The notes under the pieces were generated by a model. It saw nothing but the letters and a program-made list of their open reading frames with translations, did not search any database and was not told the origin of the DNA. A program made the position numbers and the translations under genes. Below are positions 17,167 through 25,940 of a stretch of DNA of 64,000 nt, one piece after another. The stretch is from Hymenobacter qilianensis. GTDB taxonomy: Bacteria > Bacteroidota > Bacteroidia > Cytophagales > Hymenobacteraceae. The stretch is from the NCBI RefSeq assembly GCF_014489555.1, contig NZ_CP060784.1, positions 4,428,501-4,492,500 on the forward strand, given 5' to 3'. The stretch's first letter is position 1. Every line of letters begins with the position of its first letter.

Positions 17167-17176
17167 GCTTGTCGTT

Positions 17177-18631
17177 CTATACCGTGGCGGTTAGCTTCTC
17201 TCCTATTGCTTCGGCCATTTTCAGGGCTTTGCGCAGGGCGGCCAGCTTGTGATGCACTTCGTTTAGTTCGGAGTTGATGTCGGAGGCGGCTACTACGCCG
17301 GCGCCGGCTTGGTAGTGGAGCTGATTGCCGGTGCTGAGGAAGGAGCGAATCATAATAGCGTGGTTGAAGTCTCCGTTGAAGCCTAAGTAGCCCAGGGCGC
17401 CGCCGTAGTAGCCGCGGCCGGTGGGTTCGAGCTTGTCTATCAGTTGCATAGCGCTGTGCTTGGGGGCGCCGGAGAGGGTGCCGGCCGGGAAAGTATCGGC
17501 TACCACTTGCAGGGGCGACGCGTCAGAGGCCAAGGTGGCAGTTACCTCGCTGACTAGATGAATGACGTGAGAGTAGTACTGAATTTCGCGAAAGACCTTG
17601 ACTTTTACTTCGTCGCCGTGGCGGGCGAGGTCGTTGCGGGCCAGGTCCACGAGCATTACATGCTCGGCGTTTTCCTTGGGGTCGTCGGCTAGCTTTTGGG
17701 CGAGGGCGGCATCTTCGGCATCGTGGCCGGTGCGGCGGAAAGTGCCGGCAATCGGGAACAGGCTGGCGGCGCGGCCTTTGATCAGCAACTGGGTTTCGGG
17801 GGAGGAGCCGAAGATTTTGAAGTTGCCGTAGTCGAAGTAGAACAGGTACGGCGACGGATTCACGGAACGCAGGGCACGGTACACGTTGAACTCATCACCC
17901 ACAAAACCTTGCGAAAAGCGCCGCGACAACACGATCTGAAACACGTCGCCTTTGCGGCAGTGGTTTTGACCAGCGGCCAGCTTTTCCAGAAATTCTTCGT
18001 CGGTGAGGTTGGTCGTCTCCTCGCCTACTGGCGCAAATCCGAACTCCGGTAAGCTCGGATTGCGCACCAGATTCACCAGTCGCGTCAGGCCGTCGTGGTC
18101 GGTGGGCTCATCGGCGGGCGAGTGCTCAAACACATACAGCTCATTGCGGAAGTGGTTGATGGCAATGACGTAGCGATAAGTGCCGTAAATGATATCAGGA
18201 ATCTGCCCGGCCGATTCTTTGGCGGGGTTCAGCGTCAGGTCTTCGAAATACTGCACGGCCTCGTAGCCCATGTAGCCAAAAAGTCCCCCAGTAATAAAGT
18301 CGAACTCGCTTTTCTCAGTTTGGAAGCGGCCGGCAAATTCGCGCAGGTGGTCCAACGCCAAACGGGGCCCTGCCAGCATTTCGGTGGTAGCGGTGCCATC
18401 AGGAAAGGTTTGGCGCAACTCGCTCCGGCTTAGCTCAAAGCGGGCCAGCGGGTCGCAGGCCAGGTAGCTGAACGCGTTTTGCTGACCGTGGTAGTCGGAG
18501 CTTTCCAGTAGCAGGCAGTTGGCGTACTGATCGCGCAGGCGCAGGTAGAGGCCTACCGGCGTCACGGTATCGGCCAGCAGGCGTACGTGGCGGGTTTTGA
18601 GCGAGTAAGAAGGTTGCGGCGAGTTATTCAT
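17177..18631 (-). CDS. trpE: Anthranilate synthase component I
   Basis: The 484-residue chorismate-utilising enzyme makes anthranilate with ammonia from TrpG. The N-terminal part carries LLESSDYHGQQNAFSYL, resembling the LLES feedback site of tryptophan-sensitive enzymes. The catalytic C-terminal domain has NPSPYLFYFDY, FGSSPETQLLI, MLVDLARNDLARHG, TFPAGTLSGAPK, GRGYYGGALGYLGFNGDFN and QAGAGVVAASDI. It is the first gene of the trp operon and lies behind a leader peptide and attenuator. Feedback inhibition by tryptophan is inferred from the family. Confidence 0.97.
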   Translation of the reverse strand: MNNSPQPSYSLKTRHVRLLADTVTPVGLYLRLRDQYANCLLLESSDYHGQQNAFSYLACDPLARFELSRSELRQTFPDGTATTEMLAGPRLALDHLREFAGRFQTEKSEFDFITGGLFGYMGYEAVQYFEDLTLNPAKESAGQIPDIIYGTYRYVIAINHFRNELYVFEHSPADEPTDHDGLTRLVNLVRNPSLPEFGFAPVGEETTNLTDEEFLEKLAAGQNHCRKGDVFQIVLSRRFSQGFVGDEFNVYRALRSVNPSPYLFYFDYGNFKIFGSSPETQLLIKGRAASLFPIAGTFRRTGHDAEDAALAQKLADDPKENAEHVMLVDLARNDLARHGDEVKVKVFREIQYYSHVIHLVSEVTATLASDASPLQVVADTFPAGTLSGAPKHSAMQLIDKLEPTGRGYYGGALGYLGFNGDFNHAIMIRSFLSTGNQLHYQAGAGVVAASDINSELNEVHHKLAALRKALKMAEAIGEKLTATV

Positions 18632-18686
18632 GAAATGTGGGGGGCTTTTTTAGTGGTGAGCTAGGCCTTTTTCAAACCACCGGAAA

Positions 18687-18716
18687 ACAAAAAAGCCCGG
18701 CGGGTGGCCGGGCTTT
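18687..18716 (-). terminator. trp attenuator terminator
   Basis: On the minus strand AAAGCCCGG, a 7-nt loop and CCGGGCTTT are followed by a T-rich stretch. It lies between the Trp-rich leader peptide and trpE. The leader segment CCGGACGGG (18775-18783) can pair with the 3' arm CCCGCCGG leaving one bulged base, and GGTGGCC from the Trp codons (18795-18801) can pair with GGCCACC (18703-18709). Both pairings compete with the terminator. Confidence 0.85.
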
Positions 18717-18754
18717 CCTTTATGTTCGATGCGAGGTTTTGTTATTGAATGACC

Positions 18755-18832
18755 TTACCGCACGCACAGGTTTTCCCGTCCGGATTTTCGGAGAGGCCAC
18801 CACCATGCTTGCGAAGTCATTGAGAAATTCAT
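18755..18832 (-). CDS. trpL: trp operon leader peptide with three tandem Trp codons
   Basis: A 25-residue frame, MNFSMTSQAWWWPLRKSGRE followed by NLCVR, lies between the trp promoter and the attenuator. Three consecutive TGG codons (complement of 18797-18805) are the expected sensor: a ribosome short of charged tRNA-Trp would pause there and change folding of the RNA downstream. Position, size, Trp run and the following terminator together make this a leader-peptide attenuator. The peptide itself need have no other function. Confidence 0.85.
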   Translation of the reverse strand: MNFSMTSQAWWWPLRKSGRENLCVR

Positions 18833-18859
18833 TGCCACTGAGTAAAGGCGTTTGTGCCG

Positions 18860-18889
18860 CAAATATACGGGCGAACTTACACTGCGCAA
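18860..18889 (-). promoter_or_regulatory. trp operon promoter
   Basis: TATATTTG (complement of 18860-18867) and an upstream TTG (complement of 18887-18889) are 19 bp apart, fitting the Bacteroidota TTG-N19-TAnnTTTG promoter. Transcription should begin near 18853, about 20 nt before the leader peptide. Confidence 0.75.
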
Positions 18890-18927
18890 GTAATTTTTAA
18901 ATCGGCAATGTCGCAGCTTGCTCAATG

Positions 18928-20109
18928 TCATTGGCTTGCACGCGAATTTTTGCCCCCCAGCGCCTTCGTTTTATAGAGCCATTGATAAGCTGCCGGAAAC
19001 TCGCGCCGCCAAAACCATTCGGCGTGCTTGCCATCGGCTACGGCCCGGTAGCTGATGGCCGTGGGCTTCACCCCAGCCTTCCGCAAAGAATCCCGCATAG
19101 CAGCCATCAGCGGCACCATTGTTTCACTTTCCTGCTCGCCGGCTACCAAGTAAAACTGCATGGGTTGCCGCACTTTAGCGCGACTCACGTAGGCTAAAAT
19201 GGAGTCTTGCGCGAACCACAGCGCCGGCGAAAACACCCCGATTTTGCTGAACACGCGCGGATATTTCAGGCCCGCGTACAAAGAAATAAGCCCGCCCATG
19301 GAGGAGCCGGCTATGCCCGTATGTTGTCGGTTCTTTAAGGTGCGATATTTCGCATCAATGTAGGGCTTAAGGGTTTGCACCATGAAATTCAGGTAAGCAT
19401 CGCCTTGTCCGCCGCCGTACTTGGCATTGCGCCAGGGCGAGAGCTCATCGAGGCGCGTGTCGCCTCCGTGGTCTACGGCCACCACAATGCAGCCCGTATC
19501 CTGACCCGCGAGCTGGAGCTGGCGCAGAGTTTCATCTACGCCCCACTCCCCGCTGAAGCCAGTGAATTCGTCGAATACATTTTGGCCATCGTGCAGGTAC
19601 AGTACGGGGTAGCGCCGGCGGCTGGTGGCGTAGTCGTTGGGTAGATACACCCACACGCGCCGCTTGCGGTTGAGCTGGGGAATGGCAAAAGAATCGGCCA
19701 GAACGGTCACGTTGGGTGTAAGCGTGTGCTGCTTCACGGGTGCGCCGCCCGCCAGATCCTGCCAATTCTTGATTTCGTGCGTTACCGTTTTGCCCGTAGC
19801 GGCCGAATAGCGGCGGTTATCGATGGCCTTGTTGGCGGCATCCGTTTCTACTGTTTCCCAGGAGCCGCGCGTGAATTTGTATTCGAAATTATCGAGGCTG
19901 GGGGGCAAAACCAGTTGGTAGCTGCCATCCGAGTTTTTGGTGAGGGCGTGGGGGGCATTTTTTGGGTTCCAGTTGTTGAAAGAACCCGCGACGTACAGCA
20001 CGGCATCAGCGGGCGTGTTGGTCGGGACACGCTCAACGCGCAAAATGGTCTGGGCTACTGTGACGCTGGCGCACCAGAGTAAGCAGGTTATTATGAGAAG
20101 AATACGCAT
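18928..20109 (-). CDS. Secreted esterase, glycogen-binding-like N-terminus plus esterase D-type domain
   Basis: The ATG at 20109 gives MRILLIITCLLWCASVTVAQ, a signal peptide; total length is about 393 residues. Residues 25-110 resemble the early-set domain near glycogen-binding modules (YVAGSFNNWNPKNAPHAL, YKFTRGSWETVE). The rest is an alpha/beta-hydrolase of the enterochelin-esterase/esterase D type: VLYLHDGQNVFDEFTGFSG, TGIAGSSMGGLISLYAGLKY with the nucleophile Ser, and VADGKHAEWFWRREFP with the likely His. It points away from the GH5/GH2 genes across a 203-bp gap and may remove ester groups from glycans, but this rests only on context. Confidence 0.85.
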   Translation of the reverse strand: MRILLIITCLLWCASVTVAQTILRVERVPTNTPADAVLYVAGSFNNWNPKNAPHALTKNSDGSYQLVLPPSLDNFEYKFTRGSWETVETDAANKAIDNRRYSAATGKTVTHEIKNWQDLAGGAPVKQHTLTPNVTVLADSFAIPQLNRKRRVWVYLPNDYATSRRRYPVLYLHDGQNVFDEFTGFSGEWGVDETLRQLQLAGQDTGCIVVAVDHGGDTRLDELSPWRNAKYGGGQGDAYLNFMVQTLKPYIDAKYRTLKNRQHTGIAGSSMGGLISLYAGLKYPRVFSKIGVFSPALWFAQDSILAYVSRAKVRQPMQFYLVAGEQESETMVPLMAAMRDSLRKAGVKPTAISYRAVADGKHAEWFWRREFPAAYQWLYKTKALGGKNSRASQ

Positions 20110-20312
20110 GCAAATAGGGTGCTTACTGAAGCACAAGCGGGTTTCTAAGGTAAGGCTTCATCAGCTGGCGAAGATAGGCAGCGAATCACAACCTCGTTTT
20201 TATACCAACCAGAGAAAGAATAATGCTGTATCTTCGCAACGCAATCGTTTGCGCAAATTTATAGCATCAGGCGTTTCAAGACGCTTTATTAATAGTCCGT
20301 TTTCCTGGTTTT

Positions 20313-22911
20313 ATGCTCATACGCTTACTCAGCGCTGTATTTCTTTTACTCCTCTGCAATGGCTTGCTGCCGGCCTCAGCGGTGGCTCAGCAAGAAGCGC
20401 GTCGGCCAGATGGGGATGTATTTGTTGATAAACAGGGTGTGTTGCGGTGGCAAAAGACGAAGAAAGAAGTGGCTTTATTCGGGGTGAATTACACTACGCC
20501 CTTTGCCCACGCCTACCGTGCCCATCAGCGCGTAGGCGCCGCGCACGAGCAGGCTATCCGGCAGGATGTGTATCACCTTTCCCGGCTCGGCCTCGATGCA
20601 TTCCGGGTGCACGTGTGGGACGTGGAAATCACGGATACGCTGGGCAATCTGCAAGAAAATGAGCACCTGAAGCTGCTCGATTTTCTGGTGGCTGAGCTCA
20701 AGCAGCGCGGCATCAAAATCATTTTGACGCCCATTGCCTACTGGAACAACGGCTACCCGGAGCCCGACACCGGCACTGGTTTTTCCAGCATTTATTCCAA
20801 AGCGCAGGCTTATACCAACCCGCGAGCTATTCTGGCGCAGGAACGGTATCTGACGCAGTTTCTGAACCACCGCAACCCGTACACGCAGCAGCTCAACCGC
20901 GAAGACCCGGACATCATTGCTTACGAAGTTTGCAATGAGCCCAAGTACAGCAAGCCCGAGGCACCGGTTACGGCTTTTGCCAACCGCATGGCCCAGGCTA
21001 TCCGGGCCACGGGCTGCCGCAAGCCGGTATTCTACAACATTGCTGAAAGCCCCGCCGTGTACGATGCCATTCTGGATGCTAACGTGGACGGCGTCACTTT
21101 TCAGTGGTATCCCCAGGGGCTGGTGAGCGGGCACGCGTTGCGCGGCAACTTCCTGCCTTACGTGGACCAGTACCCGATTCCGTTTCGCCAGGATAAGCGC
21201 TTCACTACCAAGGCCAAAATGGTGTATGAGTTCGAGTCGGCCGACATTATTCAGCCGGTGATGTACCCCTTTATGGCGCGCAGCTTCCGGGAGGCAGGTT
21301 TTCAGTGGGCCACGCAGTTTGCCTACGACCCGATGGCCATTGCTTTTGCTAACACGGAGTACCAGACGCACTACCTCAACTTGGCCTACACGCCGGCCAA
21401 GGCTTTGAGCCTGCTCATCGCGTCCAAAGTATTCCACCGCGTGGGCCGGGGCCAATCGTTTCCCAGCTACCCCCAGGATTCAGTGTTCGATGCGTTTCGG
21501 GTAAGCTACCGCGAGCAATTGAGCGAGATGAACACACCGGAAGAGTTTTACTACACTTCTTCCACGACCACCCAACCGAAAAAGGCCGCCGGTTTGCGCC
21601 ATGTAGCCGGCGTGGGCTCTTCGCCAATTGTAAAATATGGCGGCACCGGCGCCTACTTCCTCGACCGGCTGGCCGCCGGGGTGTGGCGCCTGGAGGTGAT
21701 GCCCGATGCCGTGCCCATCCGCGACCCATTCGAAAAAGCTTCGCTGAGCAAGCCCGTCACGCAGATTTTGTGGAACGACCAGCCCCTGCAAATCACGCTG
21801 GCCGAGCTGGGGGCAATTTCTCTTTGCGCGGCCTGAACGTAGGCAACACCATGCAAACCCAGGCCACCAATGGCCGCACCACCGTGCGGCCGGGCGTGTA
21901 TCTGCTGGCGGCGGGGGGCAAATCGACCAATCGATACACGGCCCAATCGACTTTCCATCAGACTAAGCTAGGCGAGTTCGCGGCCCCTGCTCCCACCAAA
22001 ATTGCCCCCCAGGTGCTGCACGTGCCAATGGCGCAAGTATCGGCGGGGCAGCCGGTGCGCATTACCGCCCGCCTCACCGGGGCCGAGCCGCAGGACAGTA
22101 TCTTCCTCGTAGCGCAGCATTACTACGGCCGCACCCAGGTGTTGCCCATGACCACCACCAGCTACGCGACGGTGGAAGCTACCGTGCCGGCCGAATTGGC
22201 GTATCCGGGCTTGCTGCGCTACTGGATTGTGCTGAAAAAAGCCCCCAGCAAGCGCTGACATTTCCCGGCGGTTTTCCCGGTCAGCCCCGCGACTGGGATT
22301 ATCACCACCCCGAGCATTACGCCGTGCCCATTGTGGCCGCCGGCACGCCTTTGCCCCTGTTCAGTGCCGCCCAGGACAAGGACCAGGTAGAAGCGCGCGG
22401 CATTAGCAGCACGGCCTGGACCGATTACGTCACGACGCCGGCCGGCGAGCTGGCTTTGCGCATGGTGGTGGGCCAACCTCAGTTGGGCCAACCGAAACCG
22501 GCCGCAACGGCTGGCCCTTCGGCGGCTTTGCGGGCTTACTTCGGCCACAAGCTGGCGGGTCGCGCTGCTGATTTAGCCAGCTTCAAAGAGGTGGTGGTGA
22601 AGGGTCGCGCAAACCAGCCCGCCACCGCCGTGAAGGTAGTGCTGCAAACAAAAGACGCGGCGGCCTATTCGGCTACCGTGCAGCTGGGCGCGGAGGTGCA
22701 AGAGGTGCGTATCCCGCTCGCCGCATTCCGCTCCGATGCGCTCCTGCTGCTGCCTCGGCCCTACCCTGGTTTCCTGCCGCTTACGCATCAGTCCTCCAGC
22801 CAACCAGCCCTGCAACTCACTGACGCTGAAGTGCTGCAATTAGTGCTCGACGCTGCTGCTCCCGCTAATGGTCAGTTGCACGTGGATATTGAATCAGTCT
22901 CTTTACGATAA
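20313..22911 (+). CDS. Secreted GH5-like glycoside hydrolase (frame broken at 21809 and 22242)
   Basis: The protein starts with the signal peptide MLIRLLSAVFLLLLCNGLLP. A TIM-barrel domain of the GH5/cellulase superfamily follows: FGVNYTTPFAHAYRAHQRVG, LDAFRVHVWDVEITD, IIAYEVCNEPKYSKPE (acid/base Glu) and AKMVYEFESAD (probable nucleophile Glu). After about residue 500 come beta-rich domains. The frame breaks at five G (21809-21813) and five C (22242-22246). Restored junctions read AELGGNFSLRGLNVGNT and KKAPQQALTFPGGFPG, giving about 866 residues. It stops 5 bp before the GH2 gene, so the two form an operon. Mannan or beta-glucan is a plausible substrate. Confidence 0.82.
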
Positions 22912-22916
22912 AACGC

Positions 22917-25330
22917 ATGTTTTCTATCCCGACGCTTTTACCTGTTCTTTCACGCATCAGCGGCGGCTTATTGCTGGTAGCAGCCCTTAGTCAGTGCACC
23001 AGCCCCGATAAGCCGAAGGACCTGACCCCAGCCCCAGCCATTGACTTCAATCAGGAATGGCAGTTTGCAAAAGACATAGATACGGTTGTCACTCCTTCGT
23101 TTTTTGTTAAAACAGCCGACAGCGCTGCCCAGTGGAAGGTTGTATCGTTGCCGCATACGGCCCAAATCGAGCCCGTTGTAACTGATAAAAAGCAGTGGCA
23201 GGGCACCTGTTTCTACCGCAAGTTTTTTCAGGTGGCCGCCACCGATTCGGGTAAGCGTGTGGCCTTGCATTTTGGGGCGGCTATGCACACGGCCGATGTG
23301 TATCTGAATGGCAAGCGACTCCAGCGGCATCTGGGGGGCTATTTGCCCTTCACTGTGGATATTTCGCATCAGCTGAAGTTCGGACAGGAGAACTGTCTGG
23401 TAGTGAAGCTGAATAACCAAGACAACCCCGACGTACCGCCCGGCAAGCCCCTCAAAGACCTGGACTTCAACTTCTACAGCGGCCTCTATCGTGAGGTGCA
23501 GTTGTTAGTTCAAGACAAAGTATACATCACTGACCCTGTGCAAGCGGGCCGACCGGCAGGTGGAGGCATTTTGCTGCATTATGAAAACGTGAGCCCCCAA
23601 TCGGCGACGCTACAGGTGCAAACGGATGTGCAGAACGATGCCGCTCAGGCTCAACCAGTGCAAGTGCGCGCTACCCTGCTCGACGCCAAAGGCACCGAGA
23701 TAGGCAAGATCGAGAACAAAGAAGTCAATATTGCTGCCGGCGCTTTCGGCAAGGTAAGCCAGCAGCTCACTATCCCTAAGCCGCAATTGTGGTCCCCAGA
23801 AACGCCGTATCTGTATCGCTTGGTAGTAGAAGTGCTGCGCGAGGGCAAAGTTATTGATCGTCAGGAAGTAAAAACCGGCGTGCGCACCATTCGCTTTGCT
23901 ACGGATGGCTTTTACCTAAACGGCCAAAAGCTACGCTTGCGCGGCACCAACCGTCATCAGGAGTATCCTTATCTGGGTTACGCGCTGTCGGACAATGCCC
24001 AGTACCGCGACGCCTGGCAGATTCGGGAGGCTGGATTCAACTTCGTGCGCTGCTCCCACTACCCGCCTTCCCCGGCCTTTCTGGAGGCCTGTGATGAGTT
24101 GGGAATCTTGGTCATGAACTCTATTCCCGGCTGGCAGTTCTTTGGCGACGCCGATTTCCAAAAAAACAGCCTGCAAGATGTGCGCGACATGGTGCGCCGC
24201 GACCGCAACCACCCCAGCATCGTGCTCTGGGAGTCGTCGTTGAATGAGACCGACATGAGCAAGCCCTACATGGAGCAAACCCACGCGGCCGTGCACGAGG
24301 AGCTGCCCTGGAAGGAAGGCGTATACACTTGCGGCTGGATGGACTACGCCTACGACGTGTTCATTCCGGCCCGCCAGCACCGCAAAGCCCCCGATTACTG
24401 GAATAAGTACGCCGGCAAAAAGCCCCTGTTTCTGTGCGAATACGGCGATTGGGAATACTATGCGCACAATGCCGGCTTCAACCAAACCGCCTATGCGGGC
24501 CTGAAAGAATCGGAGCGCACGTCGCGCCAGCTGCGCGGGCAGGGCGAGCGGGCTCTGGCCCAGCAGGCCCTCAACTTTCAGGAAGCCCACAACGACAACT
24601 ACCGCAGCCCCGCCGTCGGCGACGCCAACTGGCTGATGTTTGACTACAAGCGCGGCTACGCCCCCGATATCGAGTCGTCTGGCATAGCCGACATTTTCAG
24701 GCTGCCGAAGTTTGCCTACTACTTCTATCAAAGCCAGTATGGCCCCATAAATGCCCCCACGGCTTCGGTAAGCCCATGGTTTTCATTGCCAACTACTGGC
24801 AGCCAACCTCCAGTAAGCAGGTAGTGGTGTACAGTAATTGCGATGAAGTAGAGCTCTCGCTCAACGGCAAAGTAGTAGCCCGCCAACGCCCCGACAAAAA
24901 CAACTTTTCCGACCAGTTGCCTCACCCGCCCTTCACCTTCACGCTGCCGAACTACACGCTGGGCACCTTGCGGGCCGTGGGCTACTATCAAAGTAAGAAA
25001 GCGGCCCAAATGGAGCGGCGCACGCCAAGAGCCGCCCAAAGCATCAAGCTCTCCTACGCCCGCAATGGCAAAGACCTAGTAGGCGGCCAGAACGACGCCG
25101 TGTTTCTTTATGCATCTGTAGTTGACGAAAATGGCACCGTAGTACCCGATGCCATTAATTCGGTGCGCTTTAACGCTAAAGGCGGCGAGTTGATCGGCAA
25201 TAACCCGGTAAAGGCTGAAGCCGGTATAGCCACTATTCTGCTAAAAATGCCCCCCAGGCAAGGTTCAGCTCAACTTTCCGCCACTGCGGATGGCTTGGCT
25301 TCTGCCACTCTCACCGTCGGGAGCGAATAA
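22917..25330 (+). CDS. GH2 beta-galactosidase-like lipoprotein (frame broken at 24754-24758)
   Basis: The signal peptide ends in LSQC, so this is a lipoprotein. Domains are the sugar-binding jelly roll (HFGAAMHTADVYLNGKRL), an Ig-like sandwich, and the TIM barrel with LRGTNRHQEYPYLGYALSDN, FVRCSHYPPSPAFLEACDEL, LWESSLNETDM (acid/base Glu near residue 443) and LCEYGDWEYY (nucleophile Glu near residue 506). The frame breaks at five C; a sixth gives INAPHGFGKPMVFIANYW and leads into a C-terminal domain (VVVYSNCDEVELSLNGK, then an Ig-like SVRFNAKGGELIG). Restored length is about 804 residues. It trims beta-linked sugars, probably outside the cytoplasm, with the adjacent GH5. Confidence 0.88.
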
Positions 25331-25940
25331 TAATTGTTGCTGCTGTTACGAAAACAAAATACTGCATGGCACTGCAATTCAGAGCCCCTGTTTTAGCAAT
25401 CGTTTGTGTGAAATAAGCAGAATGCATATCACTTTAAGTCAAGCAATTAATCGGCTTTAAAAAACACGTGGAATTGAATATTCAATTATCACAGAATACG
25501 CGATTACCAAAAGCTAATGAAATTTAATTATCGATTGTGTTTTTCTTGACATTATAAATTTACTCAGTAGTAGGGCGCTCAGTTATGTGCACGGCGATTG
25601 AATGAGTGGTTGATAAGTACGACGGGGCTGATTTATCAGGCTCAACAAATACAGAAAGGTATTTTAGACACTTCCGCAATTCCGAAAATTGCAGTTGGTA
25701 ATGTTGAATTTGACACAAATAAATCAGGCAGTTTTAAATAAATGACAGCTTAAATTAATTGCATTTTTTAACGTCAAACCTTTAACTTGCGCAGTTTTTT
25801 CACCATTTTAGAATGTGGGCAGAAATAGCCAAGTCTGAATTTTATGGTCCGCCGGCCGTAGTGATTCTTCATTTCTCCACCCACCTTTTTGCTTGCCCGG
25901 CTTAGCCGGTTCTTTTATTCCCACCTCAAACATTTTTTCA
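25331..25940. other. AT-rich gap upstream of the first SusC gene
   Basis: About 610 bp clearly richer in A and T than the flanking genes. No gene, repeat or hairpin was recognised. It must carry the promoter of the SusC-SusD-SusE unit, but no clear TAnnTTTG box was found. Confidence 0.5.

Noticed and set aside
20475..21455. 326-codon open frame on the minus strand opposite the GH5 gene
   Set aside because: It is antisense to a gene with clear catalytic motifs, has low-complexity composition and no recognisable domain; long shadow frames are expected at this GC content.
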